From an uncultured bacterium (GTDB lineage: Bacteria > Hydrogenedentota > Hydrogenedentia > Hydrogenedentales > CAILVY01), in NCBI GenBank assembly GCA_937951485.1, contig CALEDJ010000069.1, positions 1 to 6,776 of the forward strand: DNA of 6,776 nt, in the 5' to 3' direction. The translations under genes were made by a program, and so were the position numbers. The notes beneath the pieces are model-generated. The model was not told the origin of the DNA. It searched no databases and was given only the letters and a program-made list of their open reading frames with translations. Of the stretch, positions 1-6,378 are shown in pieces. Each line of letters starts with the position of its first letter. Position 1 is the stretch's first letter.

Positions 1-108
1 GCAGGTGGCAAGATAAACGCCCTCTCCCTCCGGGAGAGGGAGCAACGGCATTCCGCAGGTGGCAAGATAAACGCCCTCTCCCTCCGGGAGAGGGGTGGGG
101 TGAGGGGG
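1..108. repeat. 54-bp tandem repeat array, left edge (about two units, inverted relative to the right array)
   Basis: Two tandem copies of a 54-bp unit start at 1 and 55; the second diverges after its palindrome. Each unit carries a palindrome (20-40 and 74-94) with 9-bp arms CCCTCTCCC / GGGAGAGGG around a 3-nt loop TCC. Read on the minus strand, the unit matches the right-edge array (6565-6776), including the flanking words that read there as GTTTACC, CACCTGC and AATGC. The array probably continues left of the window. No open frame or T-tract suggests coding or simple terminator function. The 54-bp spacing with a hairpin in every unit fits an intergenic REP/MITE-like repeat. It lacks the unique spacers of a CRISPR array. 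Confidence 0.85.
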
Positions 109-280
109 AACAAAACAGGCACCCCTGGTACACGGGTCAATGATATCTCAGAAATGCCCAAGGAGTGGTTTACGCATAGGACAAGCCCGCCATATCATCT
201 TGATTCCACAGGATTTTCCAAGAGTCCTGGGCATGGTCTTTCATCCTCTTAATAATCCGTTTTGGACAACATTGATTCAG
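68..280 (+). repeat. Left arm of a ~215-bp imperfect inverted repeat
   Basis: This segment matches the reverse complement of 6379-6591 nearly end to end. An eye alignment gives roughly 36 differences in about 216 positions, with only one or two single-base gaps. Identical blocks include the 17-mer at 127-143 (GGTACACGGGTCAATGA, repeated inverted at 6516-6532), AAGCCCGCCA, TTTTCCAAGAG and CTTAATAAT. Matching starts inside the 54-bp unit and ends abruptly near 280, so the tandem repeat and the unique arm form one composite. The arm overlaps the 3' end of the minus-strand reading frame at 170-547. Confidence 0.9.
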
Positions 281-547
281 CAACAAGTCTTCTTCAACCA
301 AATATGCCTCACCCACAATCTGGCACATGGCTTCGGTTTGCACAACGCAGGGGATCGCCGTCACATACATCGCATGAAGTGCCACCGTGACCGCCGCGCC
401 CAAAAACTCGGGTTCCCGGAGCGGGAACTGATTCGGCATCCCCCTGCGAAGCAGATCACAGACAAATACGGTGTGCGTTCTCCCCATGGGTCTTTCTCGT
501 TCTCCGCTGCGTTTTTCTTCGGCTTGGACTTCTGCCGGATGGCGCAT
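170..547 (-). CDS. Small hypothetical protein (125 aa; 105 aa from the internal ATG at 487), overlapping the repeat arm
   Basis: A minus-strand frame is open from 547 to a TAA at 170-172. I recognise no family. The first ~20 residues are charged and low-complexity (Glu/Arg-rich). The middle (LGAAVTVALHAMYVTA) looks protein-like and mildly hydrophobic, and the last ~28 residues are basic and Trp-containing. An ATG at 487 is a plausible shorter start, but neither start has a convincing Shine-Dalgarno sequence. The last ~30 codons lie in the inverted-repeat arm; the right arm keeps the same frame over that stretch, but most base changes alter the amino acid and the stop is lost. That argues against purifying selection. 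It may be a decayed gene end carried by the repeat, or chance. Confidence 0.3.
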   Translation of the reverse strand: MRHPAEVQAEEKRSGERERPMGRTHTVFVCDLLRRGMPNQFPLREPEFLGAAVTVALHAMYVTAIPCVVQTEAMCQIVGEAYLVEEDLLLNQCCPKRIIKRMKDHAQDSWKILWNQDDMAGLSYA

Positions 548-579
548 TTCATTGAAATCGGCACGCCATCCGATCCGTT

Positions 580-704
580 CGTCATTGCGGGCGGTGCGAG
601 GTGGTGCGCCACAGCGCGTGACAATCTGTCATACGTCAGGCAAGGCTGACTATTTGAGATTGCTTCACTCGGCGGCCCAGAACGCCGCTTTGCTCGCAAC
701 GACG
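580..704. repeat. Palindromic dispersed-repeat-like element (~125 bp)
   Basis: The ends are imperfect inverted copies: CGTCATTGCGGGC at 580-592 against the complement of the region ending CTCGCAACGACG at 704. Inside, GACAATCT (near 630) faces GAGATTGCTTC (near 656-666). The pattern 'GTCATTGCGAG ... GAAGCAATC' and its mirror resembles a short palindromic repeat often seen between genes in environmental bacterial genomes (from memory, not searched). It would fold into a long imperfect hairpin. It lies just outside the small frame at 170-547 and upstream of the regulator gene, and has no coding signal of its own. Confidence 0.65.
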
Positions 705-710
705 ATTTTG

Positions 711-743
711 TGTTGTGGCTTGGTCAGAAGGCCGGCCACAACA
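711..743. other. Perfect 9-bp stem hairpin in the regulator's upstream region
   Basis: TGTTGTGGC (711-719) and GCCACAACA (735-743) form a perfect stem with a 15-nt loop containing GGCC. No T-tract follows on either strand, so it is not a standard intrinsic terminator. It could be an RNA structure or a binding site. The stretch from 744 to about 900 shows nothing else recognisable. Confidence 0.4.
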
Positions 744-902
744 CCTGGGATCCTTCCTGTCCTGACTGTTCCCTTAATTTCCCCTGTCTCACCAGAGATG
801 CGTCCCCGGACGATCGGAGCCAGTCGGCGCGCGCATCACGATCATGATGCCAATCGGTCTTCCCTGTTTTGGACGCACGCCCGTTTCTCAAGGACCTTGG
901 TG

Positions 903-932
903 GATATCATAGTTGATATTGTCAGATATTGT
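903..932. promoter_or_regulatory. Candidate operator: GATAT repeats upstream of the WYL regulator
   Basis: An AT-rich island in GC-rich DNA holds three GATAT words at 903, 915 and 925. Two form a perfect direct repeat GATATTGT (915-922 and 925-932) with a 10-bp period, one helical turn. ATATCA (904-909) and TGATAT (914-919) form a perfect inverted repeat with a 4-bp spacer. It lies about 75-100 bp upstream of the best promoter candidate for the regulator, so an autoregulatory or activator site is plausible. The function is inferred. Confidence 0.35.
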
Positions 933-1005
933 TCTCCATTCTTTGCTTTATACATGCCGCTCATTAAAATGATTTTTCCTGAATGATTGTTGCTTCCATC
1001 GCTGT

Positions 1006-1035
1006 TTGCAAAATATGAACCCAAGCGCCTATAAA
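1006..1035 (+). promoter_or_regulatory. Candidate sigma70-type promoter of the WYL regulator gene
   Basis: TTGCAA (1006-1011) and TATAAA (1030-1035) are separated by 18 bp and resemble -35 and -10 boxes. Transcription would begin near 1042, giving a leader of about 55 nt before the ATG at 1099. No better pair was found between 930 and 1080. Confidence 0.4.
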
Positions 1036-1039
1036 GGTA

Positions 1040-1082
1040 CCCCTTAGGCTTTCCATTTCCCGGAAAATGTTGGGGCCTTTTT
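1040..1082 (+). promoter_or_regulatory. Possible leader hairpin with U-tract ahead of the regulator (weak attenuator candidate)
   Basis: In the short leader, CCCC (1040-1043) can pair with GGGG (1072-1075), enclosing TTTCC (1050-1054) against GGAAA (1062-1066). Two bases later comes TTTTT (1078-1082), and then the ribosome binding site. The layout resembles an intrinsic terminator or attenuator, but the stem is interrupted and the predicted transcription start is close to the 5' arm. Confidence 0.2.
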
Positions 1083-1092
1083 GGGAGGGAGA
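1083..1092 (+). promoter_or_regulatory. Ribosome binding site fixing the WYL regulator start at 1099
   Basis: GGGAGGGAGA ends 6 bases before the ATG at 1099. The longer frame could open at TTG 1081, but that codon lies directly before this purine-rich Shine-Dalgarno sequence and has none of its own, so the ATG is preferred. Confidence 0.75.
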
Positions 1093-1098
1093 TTGGCC

Positions 1099-2112
1099 AT
1101 GGAGAGGAGCAGAAATCCGTATCTTACGCCCGGACTGCGCCTGTTGAACTGCTACATCCTGCTCTGTTCGGGAAACCGCGCGTATACGCTGGGCCGCCTG
1201 GCGGAAATACTGCAATGCTCGCGGCAGACGGTGCTCCGCATGATGGGGCAGATCGCGCTGTTGCCCGGCGTGGAACTGGAGAGTTGGATTGATCACGGCG
1301 AGCGCCGCTACCAGGTGAAACCACAGCAGCGGATGAGGGTGGTGAGCCTGGACATTGAATCCATCCGTCACCTCCTGCTGTGCCGCGACATCGTCCGGCA
1401 TCTTCTTCCCGCACCGTTACAGGAAGAGATTCGGCACACCATCGGCGCGGCAACGGTGCTGCTTGCGGAACGCGGCGAGGATATGCAACCGCTGAATTCG
1501 TACGCGGAAGTGCAAACAAAAGGGGCCATAGACTACACGCCGTTTCAACGGCATCTGGACACGATCCAAACGGCCATGCAGCGCCGACAGGTCTGCCAGG
1601 TGGGATACCGTTCGAAAATTCAGGAACCGGAAAAGATTTTTCGCATTGCGCCGTTGAAGATTGTGGCTTTCCGCGAGGCGCTCTATGTGAAATGCTGGGT
1701 GCTTGACAAGAAGGGCCGCCCCGATCATCCCAAACCCATCAACCTCGCCATCCACCGCATTCGCGTGTTGAAACCGCTGCCGCAGACGTTTTCCCCGGAT
1801 TTGGCGACAAGCGATACCGATTCGAGTTTTTTCGGATTTCAGTTCAATGAACCGTTTCAGGTCAAAGCGGTCTTCTCCCCCGAGGTCGCCACCTACGTCA
1901 GCGAGCGCACCTGGAGCCGCGACCAGCGCATTCGCCGCCGCAAGGACGGCAGCATCGTGCTGACTTTTACGACCACAAGCCGTCCAGAAACCATTTCCTG
2001 GATCATGAGTTTCGGGCCGGAAGCCGAACTGCTGGAGCCGAAAAACCTTCGCGACGAACTCCGCACCGCCCTCAAGCGCGCCGCCGGCCGCTATCAAAAC
2101 ACCGGTCGGTGA
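1099..2112 (+). CDS. WYL-domain transcriptional regulator with N-terminal helix-turn-helix
   Basis: This is a 337-residue cytoplasmic DNA-binding regulator. Residues ~28-55 form a winged-helix HTH of the HTH_11/DeoR-like type (YTLGRLAEILQCSRQTVLRMM), followed by a linker with a helical segment. Residues ~140-225 match a WYL sensor domain: an RIAPLKIV strand, then ALYVKCWVLDKKGR, and a closing AIHRIRVL. The signature W-Y-L reads L-Y-V (about 195-197), so the tyrosine is kept but the tryptophan is lost. Residues ~250-325 fit the WCX extension (FQVKAVFSPEVATYVSERTW, then ILSF-like WIMSFGPEAELLEP). Length and domain order are normal for the family. WYL domains commonly bind nucleic acid or nucleotide-like ligands and control varied regulons; no ligand can be inferred. 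The gene converges on the ceramidase-like gene with a 44-bp gap, so it is not in that operon. Confidence 0.9.
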   Translation: MERSRNPYLTPGLRLLNCYILLCSGNRAYTLGRLAEILQCSRQTVLRMMGQIALLPGVELESWIDHGERRYQVKPQQRMRVVSLDIESIRHLLLCRDIVRHLLPAPLQEEIRHTIGAATVLLAERGEDMQPLNSYAEVQTKGAIDYTPFQRHLDTIQTAMQRRQVCQVGYRSKIQEPEKIFRIAPLKIVAFREALYVKCWVLDKKGRPDHPKPINLAIHRIRVLKPLPQTFSPDLATSDTDSSFFGFQFNEPFQVKAVFSPEVATYVSERTWSRDQRIRRRKDGSIVLTFTTTSRPETISWIMSFGPEAELLEPKNLRDELRTALKRAAGRYQNTGR

Positions 2113-2156
2113 ATCCGGTCCGTCGTTGCCGGTCTGCGGATTGCGCGCAGGATGGC

Positions 2157-3434
2157 CTACTGTGTTGCCAGCGCAATTGCCTTTTCCTGCATCAGCGTTC
2201 CGAGCGTCTCGCCGTAGAAGGAAGCGGTCACCTCGTAGCCGCTGCGGCGGTATTCCTCGGGGGTGAGAATATAACCGATACTGTCGGTGGTGAGGCTGGC
2301 GACACAGGGATACGCGACGCCCGCGCCGCGCATGACCTCCTTGATCGCGCCGCCGATTTCGCAGATGGGTTCGCCGGGGAAGGTGATCATCTGGAAATCA
2401 TTGACGCGAAGGGCATAAAGCGGCGCGCGGCTGGGAAACATTACCGGCAACAGCATCTCCAGTTGTTCCTGGGTGACGTGGTATTCGCTCCCGGCAATTT
2501 TGACAAAATCCGGCGCCGGTCGGGGCGTCGGCAGGTCCAGCCATTCCGACCGGACTGTAAAACGATCCACATCCGCCGTCTTCACGCCGTCCCACAGCCG
2601 CGCGGCATGGATGCCCACGCGCCGGCCATAGTATTCTGCCATCTCCCAGCGGCTTCCCCCCTGCGCGCCTTTTGGCGATATGTCTCCCAGCGCGCCATTG
2701 ACGAACAGGCACGTCACGCCCGGTCCCGTCAACGCCTCGACGGTCCGCTGCATGACGCCCGCCCAGCCGCCGGATACCAGCATCTCGCGCTCGGTCATGA
2801 TGGTGCCGTGCGCGGTGTAGTTCACCAGCGCCACATACGGCGCGCCGTCGGCGAGGTCCAGACGCAGCACCGTCAAATCTTCGTCCACACACGCGGCGTT
2901 GCGGCGGTTGCGGTTCATATCGGGCAATCGGACTTGTCCCGCGCCGGCGCGCACCGGCTGCAACGCACTGTCGGCCTCGCGCAGGCACTGTGCCAACCGT
3001 TCGGTCACGAATTGCAGCAGTTCTTCCGAAAAGATGCCGATATGCGGATTATTTGCGATGTTGCGGCGGTCCAGCGCGAAACCCTCCAGCCCTGCGTGCG
3101 TGTGGCTCGCCGCCATCATCACCCGGTCCAGCGTCAGCCCGTCAATCCCGGCCTTTGCCACGCTATCTTCGACAAGACCTATGGGCAGCCCGCACACGTC
3201 CAGCGCGACCAGCGCCGATTTCTCGCCGCCGCGCTCAAAGACCAGCGCCTTGGCGTAGATTGTGTCGTGAATTCCTTCGGCGGGTTTGCCGGCGCGCGCG
3301 CCATAGCCGCCCAACGGCGTCGTCATACCGACTTCCAATGGCGTGATGCTGATTCGCGCCACGCCTGCATTCAGTTGAGCGACGGCCGGCGTACACATGC
3401 ACGCCAGCAGCAAAACAATAATCAACTTTTTCAT
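2157..3434 (-). CDS. Secreted neutral/alkaline ceramidase-family hydrolase, single catalytic domain
   Basis: A 425-residue exported protein. Residues 1-19 are a signal peptide (MKKLIIVLLLACMC...AVA, cleavage before Gln20). Cys12 after LLA also allows a lipoprotein reading. The mature part matches the N-terminal catalytic domain of neutral ceramidases (PF04734): GVARISITP (24-32), LGGYGAR, SHTHAG (110-115, His111/His113), NYTAHGT with His209, GDISP (250-254) with the likely nucleophile Ser253, PGEP with Glu355, and GYILTPEEY with Tyr388. These correspond to the zinc ligands and catalytic Ser known from bacterial ceramidase, so the active site looks intact. The C-terminal Ig-like domain of classical ceramidases (~650 aa) is absent. 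The family cleaves the amide bond of ceramide, but many environmental members have unknown substrates. GAGG lies 8 bases before the ATG. It sits downstream of, and on the same strand as, the GH127 gene. Confidence 0.88.
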   Translation of the reverse strand: MKKLIIVLLLACMCTPAVAQLNAGVARISITPLEVGMTTPLGGYGARAGKPAEGIHDTIYAKALVFERGGEKSALVALDVCGLPIGLVEDSVAKAGIDGLTLDRVMMAASHTHAGLEGFALDRRNIANNPHIGIFSEELLQFVTERLAQCLREADSALQPVRAGAGQVRLPDMNRNRRNAACVDEDLTVLRLDLADGAPYVALVNYTAHGTIMTEREMLVSGGWAGVMQRTVEALTGPGVTCLFVNGALGDISPKGAQGGSRWEMAEYYGRRVGIHAARLWDGVKTADVDRFTVRSEWLDLPTPRPAPDFVKIAGSEYHVTQEQLEMLLPVMFPSRAPLYALRVNDFQMITFPGEPICEIGGAIKEVMRGAGVAYPCVASLTTDSIGYILTPEEYRRSGYEVTASFYGETLGTLMQEKAIALATQ

Positions 3435-3456
3435 TGAATGAACCTCGCACGTTGTG

Positions 3457-3515
3457 CACGCTTCAGCGTGCCGACTTTTTCAGTCATCCTCGGTTCTTTG
3501 GCATGCTGAAACGTG
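3457..3515 (-). other. Strong intercistronic hairpin between GH127 and ceramidase genes
   Basis: CACGCTTCAGCGTGCC (3457-3472) and GGCATGCTGAAACGTG (3500-3515) are inverted copies. They would form a 16-bp stem (14 Watson-Crick pairs, one G-U and one mismatch) around a 27-nt loop in the minus-strand transcript. The 3457-3472 side alone also folds as GCACGC-TTCA-GCGTGC (3456-3471). No U-tract follows, so it is more likely an RNA stabiliser, processing site or REP-like repeat than a full terminator. It fills most of the 92-bp gap and could set different expression for the two genes. Confidence 0.6.
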
Positions 3516-3526
3516 AACAACATACA

Positions 3527-5959
3527 TTACTCCGGAATGCGCCATTCGAGGATGCCGCCGGAGAATTCCGGTTGCAGTTGAACCTGCAGGCGCAGCGCGC
3601 CGGTGCGCACCGGCGCGAATTCGGCCCTGTTGAATCGGTCTCTTTCGCAGGGATAATCGCCCTTCGCGTTCACGGGTTTCCAGATGTTTGCTTCTTTATG
3701 GAGCACACGCCAGGACTTCGGCACGCGGCACTGGCCCTGCCCGGTGTCATCGAACCAATAGACTTCCACCGCTGCGACTTCCGTTTCTTCAGCCAAATCG
3801 TACTGCACCCATTCCGAAGTACCCTTACGGTCCCACCAGGTAAAGCGCGGAATGGAATGGTCGTTGGAGTTCTTCGGTTCGACCTGGTCATTCAGGGCCG
3901 CAAGCGTATCGGATGGGTTCATGTATGAGGCGCTTGGGCGGCTCCGTGCGGCGAGGGTGGGTCGGGGCGGCACGCGCGCCGCGTTCGGATGGCGCGCCAG
4001 CCACACCGTCATCTCGCCTTCGCCGCGATGCGCCCATGCATAATAGGGAATCGCCATGAAGTCCTGGTCGCGCATTTCAATTTCGCCGCCGTCATCGGCG
4101 CGGTGGATCGCCTTGGCGCAGCCTTCAATCACCGTGATGCCGCGCAGGAGGTCCGGGGCGTGGCGCGCCGAAAGCGGCGCATCGTCGGGCAGGATAATGT
4201 TGAGCGCGCGGCCGCCATTGTCCACCCATTCCGCGCAATAGACCAGCGGACCGCGTTCCAGTGCGACCCGCCCGCGATTGTCGGCGACCTGTTCATTTGC
4301 CAGCACGCGGCGAACTGGCATGGGAAGCTGCACCGCCACCCTGTCCCCCGCCTTCCAGGTGCGCGTGATGCGGGCAAAGCCCTTGTCAATATTCAGCGGC
4401 GCGGCCTCACCGTTCACGGACAAGGCAATGGGTTCCGCTGCAGCGTCGAGATAGTGGTAGAGATCGCTTGGGAGCGGCCGCCCCTGCGCCCATCCGGGGA
4501 TGCGGACGCAGAGTGTGAAATCCGTTACAGCCTCCGGCGATACGGTGATGCGCACCGCGCCGTCCCAGGGATATTGGGTCTCCTGCGTAATGACTATGGG
4601 CTGATTATGCAGGGTCATGTGGGCTGAACCGGCGATGAAAAGGCCGACATAGATATCGTTGTCGCGCTGGGCGTACACATAACCTGGCAAGGAGGCTACG
4701 AATCTCACGACATTCGTCGGACAACACGCGCAGTCGAACCACGGTTGCCGCGATACGCGCCCCTGATTGAACGCATACAGCCCGTCGGATTCCAGCGGAT
4801 TCGGGTAGAAATAGGTGGTTCCATCGAAGCCCACGCCGCTTAGAAATCCGTTGTACAACGTACGCTCCAGGACGTCGAGGTACTTGGCATCGCCGTGCAG
4901 CAGGAAGAGCCGGTGATTCCACAGGACATTCGCGATGGCCGCGCAGGTCTCGTTGTACGCGCTGTGGTTGGGCAGTTCATACGCGTCGCCGAAGGCTTCC
5001 CCGTGGCGCCGCGCGCCGATGCCGCCGGTGATGTAGAGTTTCTTCGAGACCACGTTGTCCCAGATGCGGCCGATGGCCGCGATGTACGCCGTGTCCCCGG
5101 TCAATGCCGCAACATCCGCAACGCCCGCGTAGAAATAACCGGCGCGCACGGCATGGCCCACCGCCTCGTCCTGTTCGACCACGGGTTTGTGGTCCTGGCA
5201 GTATTCGCCGAAGAGTTCACGGTGTTCGGCGCGGCCACGCTGGTCTATGAAAAACCTCGCCAGTTGCAGGTAGCGCTCATCGCCGGTGACCCGGTAGAGT
5301 TTTGAGAGGCCAATCTCGATCTCCTGATGGCCTGGGACTGCATATTTCTTGCCGGGACCAAAAACCTGGCCAATCAGGTCGGCGTTTTTGATGGCGATGT
5401 CGAGGAAATTGCGTTTGCCGGTGGCGAGGTAATGCGCGACGGCCGCCTCGTACATGTGGCCGACGTTGTAAAGTTCATGGCTGTGTTGGAGATGCGACCA
5501 GCGCTCCCTGCCGCTGCCGGGCTGCGGGTTTTCCGGGTCAATGGTGCGGCTGGTGTAGAGATAGCCGTCGGGTTCCTGCGCCGCCGCAAATTTGGCGATG
5601 AGGTCGTCGAGGCAGGCGTCAAGCGCCGGATCGGGATGCAGGCTCAGACAATACGCCGCGCCTTCCACCACCTTGAACACGTCCGAGTCGTTGAAGAATA
5701 TCCCCTCGAACTTGCCGGGCATCAGTCCGCCCGCCTTGGCGAAATTGTCAATGCGCCCCGTCTCCTCGCATTTCCTGAAATTGTGGGGCAGCGTTACCGT
5801 GCGGTTGGTTTCCAGGCGCGGCGCCCAAAATGTATCGCGAAACATTACTTGGGTGAATGGCGCGGGACGAATCGGGTAATCGCCCGCCGAGGCCGCTGAA
5901 CCTGCAATCATCATCATAAGCGCAAGCGCTCCCATCAATGACCTGCTGAACATGGGCAT
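3527..5959 (-). CDS. Secreted GH127 (DUF1680) beta-L-arabinofuranosidase-type glycoside hydrolase with C-terminal beta-sandwich domain
   Basis: An 810-residue exported enzyme. Residues 1-25 are a signal peptide (hydrophobic LMGALALMMMIAG, then ASA before Gly-Asp). Residues ~30-420 form the (alpha/alpha)6-barrel catalytic part of GH127. In HypBA1 from Bifidobacterium longum, a Cys nucleophile and zinc bound by Glu and three Cys do the chemistry. Here GEAFG gives acid/base Glu321, YNETCA gives Glu337 and Cys339, and DCACCPTN gives Cys412/Cys413, with spacing equal to HypBA1 for the two Glu. Residues ~425-655 are the usual beta-sandwich domains (RIPGWA; GDRVAVQLPMPVRRV; RVALERGPLVYC). Residues ~675-810, beyond the usual ~650, look like a galactose-binding/F5-8-type sandwich (WVQYDL, VEVYWFDD, ALRLQVQL), probably glycan-binding. 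Likely substrates are beta-L-arabinofuranose-containing or related plant/algal glycans; related families act on other deoxy sugars. It is probably first in an operon with the ceramidase-like gene. The ATG at 5959 is chosen over the GTG at 5974. Confidence 0.93.
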   Translation of the reverse strand: MPMFSRSLMGALALMMMIAGSAASAGDYPIRPAPFTQVMFRDTFWAPRLETNRTVTLPHNFRKCEETGRIDNFAKAGGLMPGKFEGIFFNDSDVFKVVEGAAYCLSLHPDPALDACLDDLIAKFAAAQEPDGYLYTSRTIDPENPQPGSGRERWSHLQHSHELYNVGHMYEAAVAHYLATGKRNFLDIAIKNADLIGQVFGPGKKYAVPGHQEIEIGLSKLYRVTGDERYLQLARFFIDQRGRAEHRELFGEYCQDHKPVVEQDEAVGHAVRAGYFYAGVADVAALTGDTAYIAAIGRIWDNVVSKKLYITGGIGARRHGEAFGDAYELPNHSAYNETCAAIANVLWNHRLFLLHGDAKYLDVLERTLYNGFLSGVGFDGTTYFYPNPLESDGLYAFNQGRVSRQPWFDCACCPTNVVRFVASLPGYVYAQRDNDIYVGLFIAGSAHMTLHNQPIVITQETQYPWDGAVRITVSPEAVTDFTLCVRIPGWAQGRPLPSDLYHYLDAAAEPIALSVNGEAAPLNIDKGFARITRTWKAGDRVAVQLPMPVRRVLANEQVADNRGRVALERGPLVYCAEWVDNGGRALNIILPDDAPLSARHAPDLLRGITVIEGCAKAIHRADDGGEIEMRDQDFMAIPYYAWAHRGEGEMTVWLARHPNAARVPPRPTLAARSRPSASYMNPSDTLAALNDQVEPKNSNDHSIPRFTWWDRKGTSEWVQYDLAEETEVAAVEVYWFDDTGQGQCRVPKSWRVLHKEANIWKPVNAKGDYPCERDRFNRAEFAPVRTGALRLQVQLQPEFSGGILEWRIPE

Positions 5960-5966
5960 TCCAAAA

Positions 5967-5972
5967 CCTCCC
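5967..5972 (-). promoter_or_regulatory. Ribosome binding site fixing the GH127 start at 5959
   Basis: On the minus strand GGGAGG lies 7 bases before the ATG at 5959. The upstream in-frame GTG (5974) overlaps this sequence and so cannot use it. The ATG at 5953 would be 13 bases away, too far. The chosen start also leaves a compact, normal signal peptide. Confidence 0.8.
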
Positions 5973-6015
5973 ACAGGCGCATCCGCGTTTGGCAGGCGGG
6001 CGTCTTCTTGACCCC

Positions 6016-6044
6016 ATACTACGGGATTTTTTCTTGTGCATCAA
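6016..6044 (-). promoter_or_regulatory. Candidate sigma70-type promoter for the GH127-ceramidase unit
   Basis: On the minus strand TTGATG (6044-6039) and TAGTAT (6021-6016) are separated by 17 bp, close to the -35/-10 consensus. Transcription would start near 6009, giving a leader of about 50 nt to the ATG at 5959. The rest of the 5960-6219 gap shows no gene, only a few T-runs and no clear operator. Confidence 0.45.
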
Positions 6045-6219
6045 AATGAGGGTGACTTTCCCGTCATACTTTGGATAAGAATCGCCCATGTGGGATGTAG
6101 AGGGATTGACCCAAAAAAGTGTTTCACCCCGGACGCGGTGCAACACGACACCATCTTATATGCGCCGAAGCGTATCAAAAAAACTCTGAGCCGGATTACG
6201 ACCGGAGGCACAACCTGTT

Positions 6220-6372
6220 TCAGGATTCCGGCAGAATCCGGATGGTCATTGCGTTGACCTCTCCCGTCACGGTCAATTCTCCTTCGACAATCACCCGGTC
6301 ACCCGGAAGAAGGTCCCCTTCACAGCCATCCCATAGACTGACAGAACGACATCCCGTTGGCCATTGCTTATA
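6220..6372 (-). pseudogene. Start-less 3' gene remnant, possibly the end of an OB-fold-like protein
   Basis: The minus-strand frame from 6372 to a TGA at 6222-6220 encodes about 50 residues ending in SLWDGCEGDLLPGDRV, IVEGELTVTGEVNAM and TIRILPES. The alternation of short beta-strands with a GD-x-V turn reads like the C-terminus of a small beta-barrel, such as an OB fold; I cannot name a family. No ATG exists in the frame, and a TAG stands directly upstream at 6375-6373. This break falls within a few bases of the inner end of the right inverted-repeat arm (about 6379). The simplest reading is a gene whose 5' part was displaced when the repeat arrived. A different frame is also open upstream (ITCSISNGQRDVVLSVYG), so a frameshift is possible. 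Confidence 0.4.
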
Positions 6373-6378
6373 CTACAG

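Noticed and set aside
140-986. Plus-strand frames at 140-649 and 471-986
   Set aside because: They run through the inverted-repeat arm and the palindromic repeat, encode low-complexity Arg/Ser/His-rich sequence and have no ribosome binding site.
1417-2097. Minus-strand frame of 226 codons across the WYL gene
   Set aside because: Shadow of the well-supported plus-strand regulator; no domain and no ribosome binding site.
2101-2156. Terminator between the convergent genes
   Set aside because: ACCGG/CCGGT can form only a 5-bp stem and CCGGTC occurs three times, but there is no T-tract on either strand.
2109-3437. Long plus-strand reading frame (442 codons) opposite the ceramidase-like gene
   Set aside because: It is the antisense shadow of a GC-rich gene. 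The minus strand carries a signal peptide, a ribosome binding site and all ceramidase-family motifs, while the plus frame has no recognisable domain.
5748-6146. Minus-strand 132-codon frame overlapping the GH127 start
   Set aside because: Its second half is out of frame inside the GH127 gene, and its first half covers the promoter and leader with no recognisable protein features.
6170-6210. Intrinsic terminator after the gene remnant (T-run on the minus strand at about 6177-6183)
   Set aside because: The only stem nearby is a 4-bp CCGG/CCGG pairing and it is not adjacent to the T-run.
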